64,000 nt of DNA from Phycomyces nitens (taxonomy: Eukaryota; Mucoromycota; Mucoromycetes; Mucorales; Phycomycetaceae): positions 2,294,001-2,358,000 of the forward strand of contig JAHRBC010000002.1 in the NCBI GenBank assembly GCA_022702545.1, read 5' to 3'. Each line of letters begins with the position of its first letter. Position 1 is the stretch's first letter. This document shows, one piece after another, positions 1-10,750 of the stretch. The notes under the pieces are model-generated. The model saw nothing but the letters and a program-made list of their open reading frames with translations, was not told the DNA's origin and did no database searches. The position numbers were made by a program, and so were the translations under genes.

Positions 1-763
1 ACAGTGATTCACAACAAGATGCTTGGCACGCTGATTAACAAGCACAATATATACTGGTATGCTACCCAAAACAATATATTTGGTTTATTTGATTGCTTCA
101 TTCTCTGACCACAATATTTTTATAGCAATCGATGAAGACCAAAGGTGCTATCCAAGTCATGACAGTGATCCATAACAAGATGCTTGGCACGCCAATTGAC
201 AAGCACAATGTATACTGGTATGCTATCCAAAATAATAAGCTCGGTTTATTTGATTGCTTCATTGTCTGACCACAATATTTTTATAGCAATCAGTGAAAAC
301 CAATGGCCATCCAAGTCATAACAACATGTTGTTGGCATTGTGTATAGCTTGAGTAAAAGGTTTGTACCATATACGTTTTATAATATTAAATAGTATTTGC
401 TTTTGGTATGTTTCTATATTATTATTATATATATTTTAATATTATTTGAAATAAATCAAAATTATAATAAAAAATAAATCATTATTTCAAATAAATGGCA
501 GTAAAAAAAGAATGGGTGCTAGTATATAAAGTAATATAAAAGAGGGGCTATAGTGTATAAAGAAACGATTTTGGTTGGATAAAAAAAACGGTAGCTGTGC
601 CTATTCCTGCCTCATTACTACACTTTTTTTTCGCACTAAAAAAAACGGTAACAGCTACCAAAATCGCCTTATACAGAGTCTTTACTACCGTTTTTTTTGG
701 TGGGAAAAAACGGTAGTAATGCTACCAAAACGGTAGTTAGCTACCGTTTTTTCCGCCGTAGTG
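1..763 (-). mobile_element. Non-autonomous CACTA element A1 (partial, runs off the left edge)
   Basis: The right boundary reads ...CCGCCGTAGTG at 763, the inverse of the CACTACGGCGG terminus of copies A2-A4, so this copy is reversed and its other end lies outside the window. The subterminal zone (about 590-760) has many ACGGTAG/CTACCGT motifs in both orientations. The rest is AT-rich and matches A2-A4. No coding sequence is visible in this part. The three bases after the element are TAT; the matching duplication cannot be checked. Confidence 0.85.
18..340. repeat. About 161-bp tandem repeat inside A1
   Basis: The string GATGCTTGGCACG begins at 18 and again at 179, a period of 161 bp, and the flanking sequence matches with few differences. 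A2 and A3 have two units and A4 has three (spacing 161 and 158 bp), so copy number varies within the family. Confidence 0.7.
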
Positions 764-1613
764 TATACTGCCGTGTTGTGGCCAATGATATAAAGTAAGT
801 TGTTTTAAAACAAGTCTCTTATACTTTCAGCATACATTATACTGACTGTGGTACTTCAAAACAGGATCAAAGAGTATAAAATGTTTGTTATGATGCCTGT
901 AAGTACCGCAATATATATATTTTACATTTTGATGACTATATTCTAATGGACTCTTTATTCAAGAGTATAAAATATAGCACTGGACAACTCCCTGAGTATA
1001 CTTCGTTTTGCCCAAGATCTGGCCGTGAGTATTTATTTACAAATACAAATAGATACAGTAGCTCTAGTAAAGAAATCAATCGTATGATTATAGCCCCCAC
1101 CTAGAGAATATTTTTTATGAAACAAATAAAAACAAAATGATTATTCAGCCAAAACGCTTCTTTAAAATCTACACTTTCCCCATAATTGTGTATCATGAAC
1201 TACACTTTCTTCATAATCGTGTACCATAAACTACACTTACTCTTCATTGTCTCTTATAAGTTAATTAATAAATAATATTATGAAATGGAGAAAGTGTATG
1301 TGCTGAGGTGGTACCCAATTCTTAATCTTTTTTTTATAACAAATGAAACTCAAAATAGATTTTGCTGACCACATAAGCTTGGAGTACAAGTGTTTACACA
1401 GAGTACATATTATGGATTGTATATGACAGACTAAAGAACTCTATTGTGGTGTGACAGGTAAAGGGTTTCTTTATGATCTCAAGCTTCTTTCTACCCATTA
1501 TTATTAAGCTAGGTATCTTGATGGTAATTAGAGTAAAACCATATAGAAATCAATGATTTAAACATAATATTCCCACTCTTTCTACCCTATGAAACTGTAT
1601 GCTTTTTGCAGTG
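764..1613. mobile_element. Right-end remnant of a CACTG-type element (E0)
   Basis: The sequence ending at 1613 (TTTTTGCAGTG) is the inverse of the CACTGCAAAAA terminus seen on E1 and E3. The left part is missing; A1 abuts it at 763. The interior has phased TACACTTTC-type repeats like CACTA subterminal repeats. No gene is visible in these 850 bp. That it is a CACTA-type end is inferred from the terminus and repeats; no second terminus or duplication confirms it. Confidence 0.5.
1170..1298. repeat. Subterminal repeats of E0
   Basis: TACACTTTCCCCAT at 1170, TACACTTTCTTCAT at 1201 and a variant at 1232 form direct repeats about 31 bp apart. The inverse motif ATGGAGAAAGTGTA lies at 1285. Such phased motifs near an end are the usual binding sites of the accessory protein in CACTA elements. 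Confidence 0.45.
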
Positions 1614-1616
1614 CAA

Positions 1617-1886
1617 AGATTCACAAAAGATATAGAAAAGGAAATAATATTAAAAAGGAAATAAATAAATGTGATAAAATAAAAACGGGAAAAAACTAGG
1701 AAGAAAGAAAAATATAGAAACTCGGGGATTGCCCTGCCAATGTCACCTCACTGGAAACCCACCCAACTCACTCGGCTCGGACTTCTTACTCGGGCTAGCC
1801 TGGCCTCCGACACCTCCTACGTCTATGTCCGGGCCCTTGGTCCGGCTTCATGGTCGAAACCAAACATGCCCACAACACACATGTCA
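1617..1886 (-). repeat. Truncated G1-family LTR
   Basis: About 270 bp closely matching the right part of the G1 LTRs (compare 7669-7936 and 20460-20730), ending in the shared terminus ATGTCA. The left part is lost at the junction with the E0 end. The spacer AAAA follows (1887-1890), then the next LTR. Confidence 0.75.
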
Positions 1887-1890
1887 AAAA

Positions 1891-2752
1891 TGACACGTGT
1901 TGAGTTATGGGTTGTGAAGCAACTGGTCAGAATTGTTTGATAAATGATATTCTTGGAAGGAGTTCAGACTTCGCAAGAAAATAGAAAACAGAAAATGGAA
2001 AACAGAGACAGAACAAGAAAGACAAACGGAAAACGGACGGAACAAAGAGAAAGACAGAGGAAAACAGACGGAAGACAGAGAGAACAGAGAGAGAAACCAA
2101 CAGGAATCGGGACAGAACAAGAGAAAGAGAAAAACGGACGGAAAATGGAAAACAGAACGGACACAACTTAGTACTCCTTCAGGACGATACTCAAATTGGT
2201 TACAGATAAGTAAAAAGAATAAACGATCCAATGATGATTTTATTTTGAGGACAAACTTGTCCTTATTTATACAAAAGCCCAATTTAAAGAATTTGGCATT
2301 TTCAAGAGTTACAACTGGATCCACGGATCCTCTTGGAGTTGATCTACCGATCAACGGGTTTTGTTCAGAATAAAATGAAAAAAGAAAAGAAAGATGATCC
2401 CAAAAATATGGATCAGACTTAGACAATGACAAAATTTACATAAAAGGAAACTAAAAGAAGTGAAAGTTCAATTTAAAATAAAGAAGTCGATCGGTTTGTT
2501 TTCAAGACCAGCAGTCAGGTGATCTGGGATCGATGATGAGGAGGGAAAGGGTGACGTTTCAAGACCAGTGGTCAGGTGATTTGGGGTCGACGAGGAGGGA
2601 AAGCGAGTGACGTGTCAAGTTCGGTGGTCACGTGACTCAAGAGTTGAAAATAAAGGGGGAAAATATGATGACGTTTCAAGGTCAACATCATAGTTCTGAG
2701 TTACACAGGCTACTTTTGGGCGTAGCTGGAAAATTCCACCACGGATGTGTCA
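1891..2752 (-). repeat. Solo LTR of a related Gypsy family (862 bp)
   Basis: Starts TGACACGTGTTG and ends GGATGTGTCA, the same short inverted termini as the G1 LTRs, with a diverged middle. It is separated from its neighbours by AAAA on both sides (1887-1890 and 2753-2756), consistent with 4-bp target duplications. No internal region follows, so it is a solo LTR. Open frames inside it are purine- or pyrimidine-rich and not convincing. Confidence 0.65.
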
Positions 2753-4692
2753 AAAATGACGCGTGTGTGTTTTGGTTGTGTGTGTATGAATAACCAAAGG
2801 TCAAAGAAAATAGAAATATTCGAAACAAAAACTAACAGTTCAACTTAGCCCCAAAATACTGGCAATTATTGAATGTTCAGATAAATGAAACAAAGATTTC
2901 TTTCAAGACAGAAAATTGATCACAGAATAGATGTTGTTTATTGATTGAAAATAAGGTGTCTTTTATAGACAATCCTTTTGAATAAAAATATGAGAAAATA
3001 AAATAAGGAAAAAACCACAACATAATGAATGAGTCATTTGTTGGGAAAAACGAGAGGATAGTAAAATAATAATAAGAGATTTGGATAAGAAGAAATAAGC
3101 ACTACGGCGGAAAAAACGGTAGTAAAGACTCTGTATAAGGCGATTTCGGTAGCTGTTACCATTTTTTTAGTGCAAAAAAAAAGGGTAGTTATGAGGCAGG
3201 AATAGGCACAGCTACCGTTTTTTTATCCAACCAAAATCGTTTCTTTATATACTATAGCCTCTCTTTTATATTACTTTATATACTAGCACCCATTCTTTTT
3301 TTACTGCCATTTATTTGAAATAATGGTTTATTTTTTATTATAATTTCGATTTATTTCAAATAATATTAAAATATATATAATAATAATATAGAAACATACC
3401 AAAAGCAAATACTATTTAATATTATAAAACGTATATGGTACAAACCTTTTACTCAATCTATACACGATGCCAACAACATGTTGTTATGACTTGGATGGCC
3501 TTTGGTTTTCATTGATTGCTATAAAAATATTGTGGTCAGAGAATGAAGCAATCAAATAAACCGAATATATTGTTTTGGGTAGCATACCAGTATATATTGT
3601 GCTTGTTAATCAGCGTGCCGAGCATCTTGTTGTGAATCACTGTCATGACTTGGAAGGCCTTTGGTCTTCATCAATTGCTATAAAGATATTGTGGTCAGAG
3701 AATGAAGCGATCAAATAAACCAAGCATATTGTTTTGGATAGCATACCAGTATATATTGTGCTTGTTAATCGGTATACCAAGCATCTCTTGAATTAATGCC
3801 ACTATATGAAACGTACAGATGTAAATACTAGATGCAGTAGAAGGAGAATAGAGAATGTGCAATATGATTAATTAAAGAGTGTAAACATATTATAATATTC
3901 TTACCATAGAAAATATATTGCTGTAAAGTCAGCTCATAAGATTTAAAACTAATTCGAATATAATGGTAGTTGGCAGAATGAGTACATCATTAAGAAAACA
4001 ATATGCATATTCTACAGAGATTCCCAGGTGGGGAGGTGGGGAACGACAAACTTTAGTGTAATATAGCTGTAAAAAATTTTCACCTTTTTTTAGTGTCTGA
4101 AAAATTATGAGATGAGTGTTTCATTCCTTGATTAAAGATAGCAGAGCTGAAGATGTGGTATACAAGATTCCAATCGGATGTTTATGTAATTGACAACCTT
4201 ACATAAGGGAGGGTCATTTAGCTTTATTTCAAAAAAGTAGAGCAAAGAAAAGAAAAGAAATATAAACTAACCTCGGCGTAATACAGCTATAAAAAAATTC
4301 ATTTTTTTTGGTGCTTGAAAAAGGGCGAGATGTGTGTTTCATTCCTAGATTAAAAACAACAGAGCTGAAGATGTGGTATACAAGATGCCAATCGGGCATT
4401 TATTAAGGTGGCAATCTTACGTGATGGAGAGTTATTCGATTTTATTTCAAAGGAGAGGACCAAAGCAAAGATAAAACAGCTAAAGGAAAAGAGGAAAAGA
4501 AAAAGTGCGCTAAAACATATACTAAAAATATGAGAGAACCAATAAGAGCAGCCTAAAGAATATTAAAGACTTAGTCTGTTTCTCTTAGATGAAGGCTCAT
4601 TGCTCATTCCTAGTGGTGTAAACCTATATCAAACAGTAGAAATATTATATTAATATTAAATTGAGAATAGATGAGCAACAAAAAGCTCTAAC

Positions 4693-4960
4693 TTATAGTA
4701 CATCTGTCATGATTGGGGATTCAGCCTCGTCATCCGTTTGAAATACCTCATCTTCCAAAAGAAAAGAACTGCTTGCTCTTTCCTGCTATAACATAATAAA
4801 AATATTGTATTAATTATAATGTATATTCAAATGTTTGTTAATTAATAAACTTGCCTGGCTGTTCTCTGCTATTTTTCTCTTACAAGTCTGGTTTGCACTC
4901 TTAAAGGTGTCTTGAAGAAGATTCTTGGCACACCACATTCTTTTGCACTTGTAAATGTGG
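4693..4960 (-). pseudogene. Possible minus-strand exon remnants in A2
   Basis: The minus strand reads as two exon-like pieces. One (about 4960-4860) is basic and Cys-containing (KCKRMWCAKNLLQ). After a possible GC-AG intron, an acidic piece (4785-4693) ends at a TAA. The order, basic then acidic, loosely resembles the 3' part of the accessory genes of E1-E3. An in-frame stop lies upstream. Matching segments exist in A3 and A4. The call is weak; the opposite strand over this area is also partly open. Confidence 0.25.
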
Positions 4961-5090
4961 AGTGCTATTGTCCTAGCCGTGCCTCACTGGCCACAATCAT
5001 TGATGACAGGTACGTTGATTTTGTCATCATTGACCAAGAAGTGTCTTTGCTGCTGTTGCTATTATTAGTCAAATAATCTCTTACCTACCC

Positions 5091-5968
5091 ATGGAAAAAG
5101 TAATTAGAGTATACTCCAAGCTTATCACGTCAAACTTGAAGGGCGGTAGAAATGCCAGTTTGCTTGTTGAGTGCTTTGCTGTTCATAGCTTTGTCAGTTC
5201 AGCAAACAGCTCTCAGAATTATCCTAGTACAAGTCAGCCGTCCACATATAATGAAGCAAGTTTCTTAGATCTTCCAGATGGTGTAAGTGCTGCCCAGCTA
5301 TGGGAGCCATTCAACTGACATGCCAGCTTGAATGATGATGACTTGGAAGGTGTCAGCAGCCCTGTTGTCAAGAATACTTTGGCAAAGTACTATGTGCAAA
5401 ACAGTGGTATGGACAGTATTGAACTTGATGACCCGACGATTGTTGTTGCTTCTCGTCTTTGGAAAAATTCAACCGTACATTCTTCATGTATGTACCGAAG
5501 AATAAAAAATGAGACCAGACGTGGCAATCATCATGTGATGTTCACCTGTCCATACAGAAAGTGAGTATTGGTATTAGTCAAAATACAAAATAGAGATCAC
5601 TCGCATTTTTTATATTTTTATCTAGCCGTCGCAATATAACTATTCAAAGCTGGTTTGTTGGCACCGTGGAATTTTATTTTGAGCATAAAGAGGTTGATGG
5701 CACACCGCACTTTCTGGCATTCGTTGAAGTGATGAAAGAGCATGGTACAGCAGCCCATGACTCATCTGTGCCAATCGTAATACGGCGGTCACACAGCTCA
5801 ACTGGACAAACAACCCAGCCAAAATATGCTGTTAATGTGGATGACATTCAGCATCAAGTTGGGCTCATCCAGTACCCTCCGAGTAGTAATCAGTTCTTTA
5901 TCATTGTATCATATTATGTGTTTAATGACAATCTGCATGTGACCAGGGGTAATCTTGCCACTTTATAA
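5091..5968 (+). pseudogene. Decayed transposase-like C-terminal fragment in A2
   Basis: An ATG at 5091 opens 75 codons ending in WEPFN and a TGA. The same frame reopens at 5328 for 78 codons up to a GTGAGT donor at 5561. After a 65-bp intron ending in TAG (5623-5625) it continues to a TAA at 5966-5968, reading FYFEHKEVDGTPHFLAF and then a GLIQYP segment. The last exon resembles the C-terminal region of the Tnp2 proteins here (compare the GQIQYLF...FAFVRW region of E1), but homology is only suggested by eye. The TGA after WEPFN is shared by A3 and A4, so the gene was already broken before the family spread. Confidence 0.5.
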
Positions 5969-6011
5969 AAATTTTCTTTTTCTTTTTTCTTTCCTTATAA
6001 ATATCAATACC

Positions 6012-6645
6012 AAATAAAATAAAATAAAATGGCTAATAATGTCAAAAACAAAAAAATTGTTTCAAAAAAACGGTAGCATAACTACCGTTTTGTTCACACA
6101 GGCGAAAAATTATTTTTCTCAAAAATGCGCAACATCTTTAACACCAAATAAAATGCTCATTTCAATAAACAAGGTTGCCTAAAAACTTACGAGCCCTTTC
6201 TATGGTACTACAACTACCTCATTGCCTGATGAAAAGACATTCCATGCAACTTTTATGATTCGGGATCGATGACATTACCTTTCAACCACAATCTGCGGAG
6301 ATAAAGTGCTCTAATAAATATTAATGTCATATAAAATAAAATAAAATGGCTAATAATATCAAAAACAAAAAATTGGTTTCAAAAAAACAGTAGTTATGCT
6401 ACCGTTTTGTTCACACAGGCAAAAAATTATTTTTCTCAAAAATGCGCAACATCGTTAACACTAAATAAAATGCTCATTTCAATAAATAATGTTGCCTAAA
6501 AACTTACGAGCCCTTTCTATGGTACTACAACTACCTCATTGCCTGATGAAAAGACATTCCATGCGACTTTTATGAATCGGCATCGATGACATTACCTTTC
6601 AACCACAATCTGCGGAGATAAAGTGCTCAAAAATCATAAAAAACG
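6012..6645. repeat. 317-bp tandem duplication unique to A2
   Basis: The block starting at the AAATAAAATAAAATGGC stretch near 6012 repeats with a period of 317 bp (the GGCTAATAAT anchor is at 6031 and 6348). A3 and A4 have a single unit, so the duplication arose in this copy or its recent ancestor. Each unit contains one inverted ACGGTAG/CTACCGT pair, so subterminal site number was doubled. Confidence 0.75.
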
Positions 6646-7184
6646 GTAGTTATGCTACTGTTTTCGGCACAGCTACCGGTCCTTCCGCCGTAGTGAAGAA
6701 GAAAGGAAAATAGTAAAACTAGATGTGAATAGTACGGATCCGCGAATCAGAGAAGGAGAAAAGAGAAATAAAAGAGACAAGATGTTGGTTGGCGATTTCC
6801 AACGAATGACAAAAGAGGAAATGTAAGGAAGTGGTTGTTTAAATGTGATAGATGTTGACAGAAGGTTGAGGTGAGAAGGGTAAATGCAAGTTTGTACAAA
6901 GAATGAGGTAAAAACATCACTTGCGATTTTTCGTGTACATGCGTACATGAATAAGGTTTGGCAGGAAAATGCGACAGGCTTACCGACCCTCTCAACTACC
7001 CAAGGCACCAATTTCCAATGTCACGTGCTCCGTGACTTAGGCCAGGCTTTCCATGCCGGCCTTCCACCTTCCGACCATGCGGACCGGACCAAGCTCCTGG
7101 GCCCTTCGGTCGGACTGGCCGGACTGGTCGGACCAAGGCGAGATTCGGGGTTCTGGCGATCACCCCACCACAACCGTGTCAAAA

Positions 7185-7936
7185 TGACGCGTGATGTGTG
7201 TATACGGTTGTGTATAGTGACGAACGACGGCAAATAATAAAACGATAATAAAGATAAAGAAAATGACTAATGAAACTCAACAGTATATTCCCAAAATGTA
7301 ACCGGGCAAAATATCACTGCTCTTCAGAGATCGAAAAGTACAAATAAAATAAAATAGAACCGGTATTAAACCCAATGAAAGATATCCTTTATTGATTGAA
7401 AACTGAATGTCTTTTATAGACATTCAGAATCGAAAAAGAATAACTGAAAATAATAAAATAAATGGATGGAATTGTGCCATCGCAGTCAAGGTAAAACAAA
7501 GAATAAAGAAATAAGTGAATAAAATGATGTAATTCTAGACAAGTGTGATAAAGTATAGTATAAAAATATTGTAAAAATAATAAAGGTAAAAATGGAAGAA
7601 GTACATTGTACAAAGACAATTGTTTAAAGAGGTGTAAAATGGTGCAATCCTGCAAGAAGGTGTCAAGGATTCACAAAAGAAGTAGGAAAGGAAATAATAT
7701 AAAAAAGGAAATAAATAAATGTGATAAAATAAAAACGGGAAAAGACTGGGAAGAAAGAAAAATATAGAAACTCGGGAATCGCCCAGCCAACGTCACCTCA
7801 CTGGAAACCCGCCCAACTCACTCGGCTCGGACTTCTTACTCGGACTTGTCCGGCCACCAACCCCTCCTACGTCTATGTCCGGGCCCTTGGTCCGGCTTCA
7901 TGGTCGAAACCGAACCTGCCCACAACACACGTGTCA
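7185..7936 (-). repeat. G1 3' LTR (752 bp)
   Basis: Begins TGACGCGTGATG and ends CACGTGTCA on the plus strand, and matches 19984-20730 apart from a few substitutions and a short indel near 7680. Read on the minus strand it has a TATAAAAGAC box about midway and an AATAAA just downstream. These are the expected promoter and polyadenylation elements. Confidence 0.93.
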
Positions 7937-7948
7937 AATCTCCCCCGT
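7937..7948 (-). promoter_or_regulatory. G1 polypurine tract
   Basis: On the minus strand the bases just before the 3' LTR read GACGGGGGAGATT, a G-rich purine run that would prime plus-strand DNA synthesis. The integrase stop codon (7949-7951) directly abuts it. Confidence 0.75.
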
Positions 7949-9250
7949 CTAGGTTGAGACCATCCTCTCAGGAGTCACCCGGTCTAACCATGCTTGAAAT
8001 TGGGCTTGAGCTCTTCGTACTTGCACATCTGGGATCATGGTTCTATGTCGATAGAACGGAACCAGGGAGTCACCATTGACGGCACCTTGCAGCCTGAGAT
8101 AGTTCGGCCCAGTTAAGTGGTAGGTACCATTCTTGTTCACCTGGTTTACCACCATAGGACCTAACCAACGGTCTTGGAGCTTGGTTGCTGGTTTGTTGTC
8201 TCTCATAAGCACTTGCTCGCCCACCGAGAACCTCTTGCGCGGCCCCACTTGCCCATCATAACGCCTCTTGTCTTGCTGCTGTCTGTCCTTGGTTTTCTGT
8301 CTTGCCTCCTCATGTAAACCATCTGTCAACAACTGAACTACTTTAATCCGGCTAGCCACTTCATCCATTGCCTCTCCTTTGACAAAATCCGTACGAGGAG
8401 CAGGCCAAATTGCCGGAGTGCGCATGTCGTATCCAAATAGCAACATCGCAGGGCTAAAACCAGTAGAATCATTGGACATGGTACGGAGGACCAAAAGCGC
8501 AGAATTGACGAACTCGTCCCAACGGTCTTGAGCATCGGCATCGCGGGTTATCTTGGCAAGGGTTTGCACTAGAGTCTGGTTGAGACGTTCGCATAGCCCA
8601 TTAGTCTGCGGGCGATATGCAGTAGTAGTAATATGGCGGCAACCAACCAACGAAAGAAACTCGCGGACAAAACCCAAAGTGAAGTTACTACCTCTGTCAG
8701 TGAGGATGTAACTTGGCACACCATAGTTGACAACCAGTTGATCATACATGAAGTCGGCCGTGGTCTCAGACGTGATGTCTTTGACTGGTATAGCAATTGG
8801 CCATCTTGTCAGGTAATCAACTGCCACCAAAAGGTAACGGAAACCATTCTTAGAAGTCTTGATCGGCCCCACAGAATCGCACCCTACCATATAAAATGGC
8901 TTGACTGGAGTATTGATCAGTCTTGCTGGCTCCCACCTCTTGCGGATCTTCCTTGCTCTCACCTGGCAAGTTATACAACTCTGGACCACCTTGCGCACCA
9001 ACTCATACAATCTAGGCCCGGTATACTGCAACCTTACTTGCCTCCATGTATTATTGACGCCTGAGTGTCCTTCACAGTGAACTCGAGTTACCACCTCCTC
9101 AGCGATACCCTCATGCAACAGTTCTTGACCATAAGGAACCTTGGAGTCTTGACGGAACAATTTACCATTGAATGCCACATACTTCTTGGCCTGCCGTCTC
9201 ACCTTTCGCTTGATTGCTTGTGTGGAACCATTGGGGTATTTGCCGTTTCG
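7949..9250 (-). CDS. pol: G1 integrase region of pol
   Basis: Minus-strand open frame of about 430 codons. It has an HHCC zinc-binding domain (a VHCEGHSG segment followed by CITC), then a DDE core with GCDSVGP, LTDRGSNF and NGLCERLNQ supplying the three acidic residues, and a C-terminal DNA-binding region with LGPMVVNQV. I see no chromodomain. It ends in TAG against the polypurine tract. Upstream it should be continuous with RNase H, but an AT-rich block at about 9255-9695 separates them, so no start codon belongs here. It was part of the Gag-Pol polyprotein and would have inserted the cDNA into chromosomes. Confidence 0.85.
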   Translation of the reverse strand, partial: RNGKYPNGSTQAIKRKVRRQAKKYVAFNGKLFRQDSKVPYGQELLHEGIAEEVVTRVHCEGHSGVNNTWRQVRLQYTGPRLYELVRKVVQSCITCQVRARKIRKRWEPARLINTPVKPFYMVGCDSVGPIKTSKNGFRYLLVAVDYLTRWPIAIPVKDITSETTADFMYDQLVVNYGVPSYILTDRGSNFTLGFVREFLSLVGCRHITTTAYRPQTNGLCERLNQTLVQTLAKITRDADAQDRWDEFVNSALLVLRTMSNDSTGFSPAMLLFGYDMRTPAIWPAPRTDFVKGEAMDEVASRIKVVQLLTDGLHEEARQKTKDRQQQDKRRYDGQVGPRKRFSVGEQVLMRDNKPATKLQDRWLGPMVVNQVNKNGTYHLTGPNYLRLQGAVNGDSLVPFYRHRTMIPDVQVRRAQAQFQAWLDRVTPERMVST

Positions 9251-9254
9251 AGTT

Positions 9255-9695
9255 AAAAAATAAAAAATTGAAAGATATAAAGGGTAATCCATAATAAGAA
9301 ATGTTAAGAGGATACACCTTTGAAAAATATAAAAAGATAGATAGGACCAATGTCATGAAAAAAGAGTAGATGCGTACTTGTAAAATCAGAGAGTTTGATG
9401 GTTTTTAAAGAGATATATTGATTGTTACAAGTAGATCACAAGAGAAAAATAAGGAAAATTTGAGGGTACACAAAAAAAATGATACAATCGAGTGGAAAAA
9501 TGGTGGATAAAATATAAGAAAATTGGGGAATACAACAAGATATTGAAGTAGGGATAAAATAATAGGGATAATAATATAGGGTAATAATATAAGGGAAAAT
9601 ATAAGAAAAAGGAAAAAGAGTGCCAAAAGAAGAGAATCCGAAAGTCAAAAGTCGAGATAAAGCCTGCCAAAACGTAGTTATAGTAACTAGTTACT
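9255..9695. other. Unidentified AT-rich interruption between RNase H and integrase of G1
   Basis: About 440 bp with multiple stops in the pol frame separates RNase H (ending ADALSRLLSL, stop at 9699) from the integrase frame. It is strongly AT-rich. At its right edge lies the 14-bp perfect palindrome AGTAACTAGTTACT (9683-9696). I see no clear LTR, inverted termini or convincing splice pair. It could be a small insertion, a retained intron or a decayed solo LTR. Confidence 0.6.
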
Positions 9696-9698
9696 GGT

Positions 9699-10508
9699 TC
9701 ACAAAGAGAGAAGACGAGAAAGGGCATCAGCCGGATTATTGCGGCCAGGTTGATGCTTCAAAGTGAAGTCATACTCCATCAGTGCGGCGGCCCATCTTGA
9801 CAACTTGGGGGAGGGATTCGGGTTCTTGATGATATAAACCAACGCAGCATGATCCGTGCGCAGGATAAAGTGACGGCCAGCAAGATAGTGACGGTACCTC
9901 ACTACACCCCAAATGAGAGCTAACGCTTCCAGATGCGTGGCAGCGTAGTTCTTCTCAGAACCCCGGAGACCTTGAGAACCATATGAGATCACCGTCTCAT
10001 CTTCCAGGGAATCCTCTGGTGCCTGCGACAGGACAGCCCCAAGACCACGAGTGGACGCATCAGTGGTCAAGATTTGGACTTGCTGCCTGTCCGGGAAGGC
10101 CAAGATCGGCGGACTCACCAAAGCAGCTCGCAGAGCCAGGAACGCCGTTTCCTGCTCAGGACCCCAGACAAAGGACACGTTCTTCTTCAGCATCTTCACC
10201 AACGGTTGCGCCACCTTGGCATAATCATGCACAAACCGTCGATAGTAACCTGCCATACCTAGAAAGGTATGGACTTTGTTGGTGTTCCTAGGAACCACCA
10301 GAGCCAGCAACTTCTCCACATTCCGCGAGCAAGGCGAGAGACCAGAACCAGAGACAACATGCCCAAGATACTCCACACTGGGCTGGGCGAAGAAACACTT
10401 GCTCCGTTTCAACTTCAGATTCGCCTTCTTGCACGCTTCAAAAACCAGGGACAGGTGCACCTCATGCTCAGCCAGAGTCTTGGAGAAAATAATTACATCG
10501 TCAATGAA
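9699..10508 (-). pseudogene. pol: G1 RT 3' part and RNase H (downstream of the E1 insertion)
   Basis: The frame resumes with FIDDVIIFSK, which holds the two catalytic aspartates of RT. It continues through the RT thumb (LGHVVSGSG, FLGMAGYYRRF) into RNase H (TTDASTRGLGAVLSQ, HLEALALIWGV, ILRTDHAAL, PADALSRL). E1 separates it from the upstream RT half at 16885; removing E1 and one GAA restores the same frame. A stop follows SRLLSL at 9699. Confidence 0.85.
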
Positions 10509-10750
10509 CACTGGAAAAACCCCTCGATTTCACCTAGTATAAATGGTGCAGATGGGTACTAGAAACATAGAGCTTTTTTTCATCTCAGACATTATTTTTT
10601 TTAAAAATAAAAAGTATAATTTTGATGCATCCTATTGGTTCGGGCAAAGGATCAAAGAACAATAGCCTTTTTCTTGTCTATAAAATGACAGCAAATAAAA
10701 ATATGTAGCACTTGTTTCCTTTTTTATCTCACAATCAAATAATATAAACT

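Larger units (their letters stand above)
3100..6695 (+). mobile_element. Non-autonomous CACTA element A2
   Basis: A 3,596-bp element with inverted termini CACTACGGCGG...CCGCCGTAGTG and a perfect 3-bp duplication AAG (3097-3099 and 6696-6698), typical of CACTA elements. ACGGTAG/CTACCGT subterminal motifs occur at both ends. The interior carries decayed gene remnants (4693-5968) and a 317-bp tandem duplication. It is inserted in an LTR. It is highly similar to A3 and A4. It has no complete transposase, so mobility must have been supplied in trans. Confidence 0.92.
2757..7181 (-). repeat. Solo LTR interrupted by CACTA element A2
   Basis: Starts TGACGCGTGTG at 2757 and ends CCGTGTCA at 7181. Without A2 (3100-6695) and one copy of its AAG duplication the LTR is about 0.8 kb. 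TATAGAC and TTATTGATTGAA motifs near 2940-2970 match the TATA and AATAAA zone of the G1 LTRs, read on the minus strand. AAA separates it from the G1 3' LTR. Confidence 0.65.

Noticed and set aside
1905..2432. Minus-strand frame of 175 codons rich in Phe, Leu and Ser
   Set aside because: It arises from purine-rich LTR sequence read on the pyrimidine strand. Overlapping open frames in several phases and no motif argue against a gene.
7389..7655. 88-codon Phe/Leu/Tyr-rich frame repeated at 20188, 26902 and 45324
   Set aside because: It is present only because the LTR is repeated. It spans the LTR promoter and polyadenylation zone, and its hydrophobic make-up follows from AT-rich sequence.
9405..9727. 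Minus-strand frames of 70-100 codons between RNase H and integrase
   Set aside because: Low-complexity Phe/Ile/Tyr composition in the AT-rich block, with no link to pol motifs.
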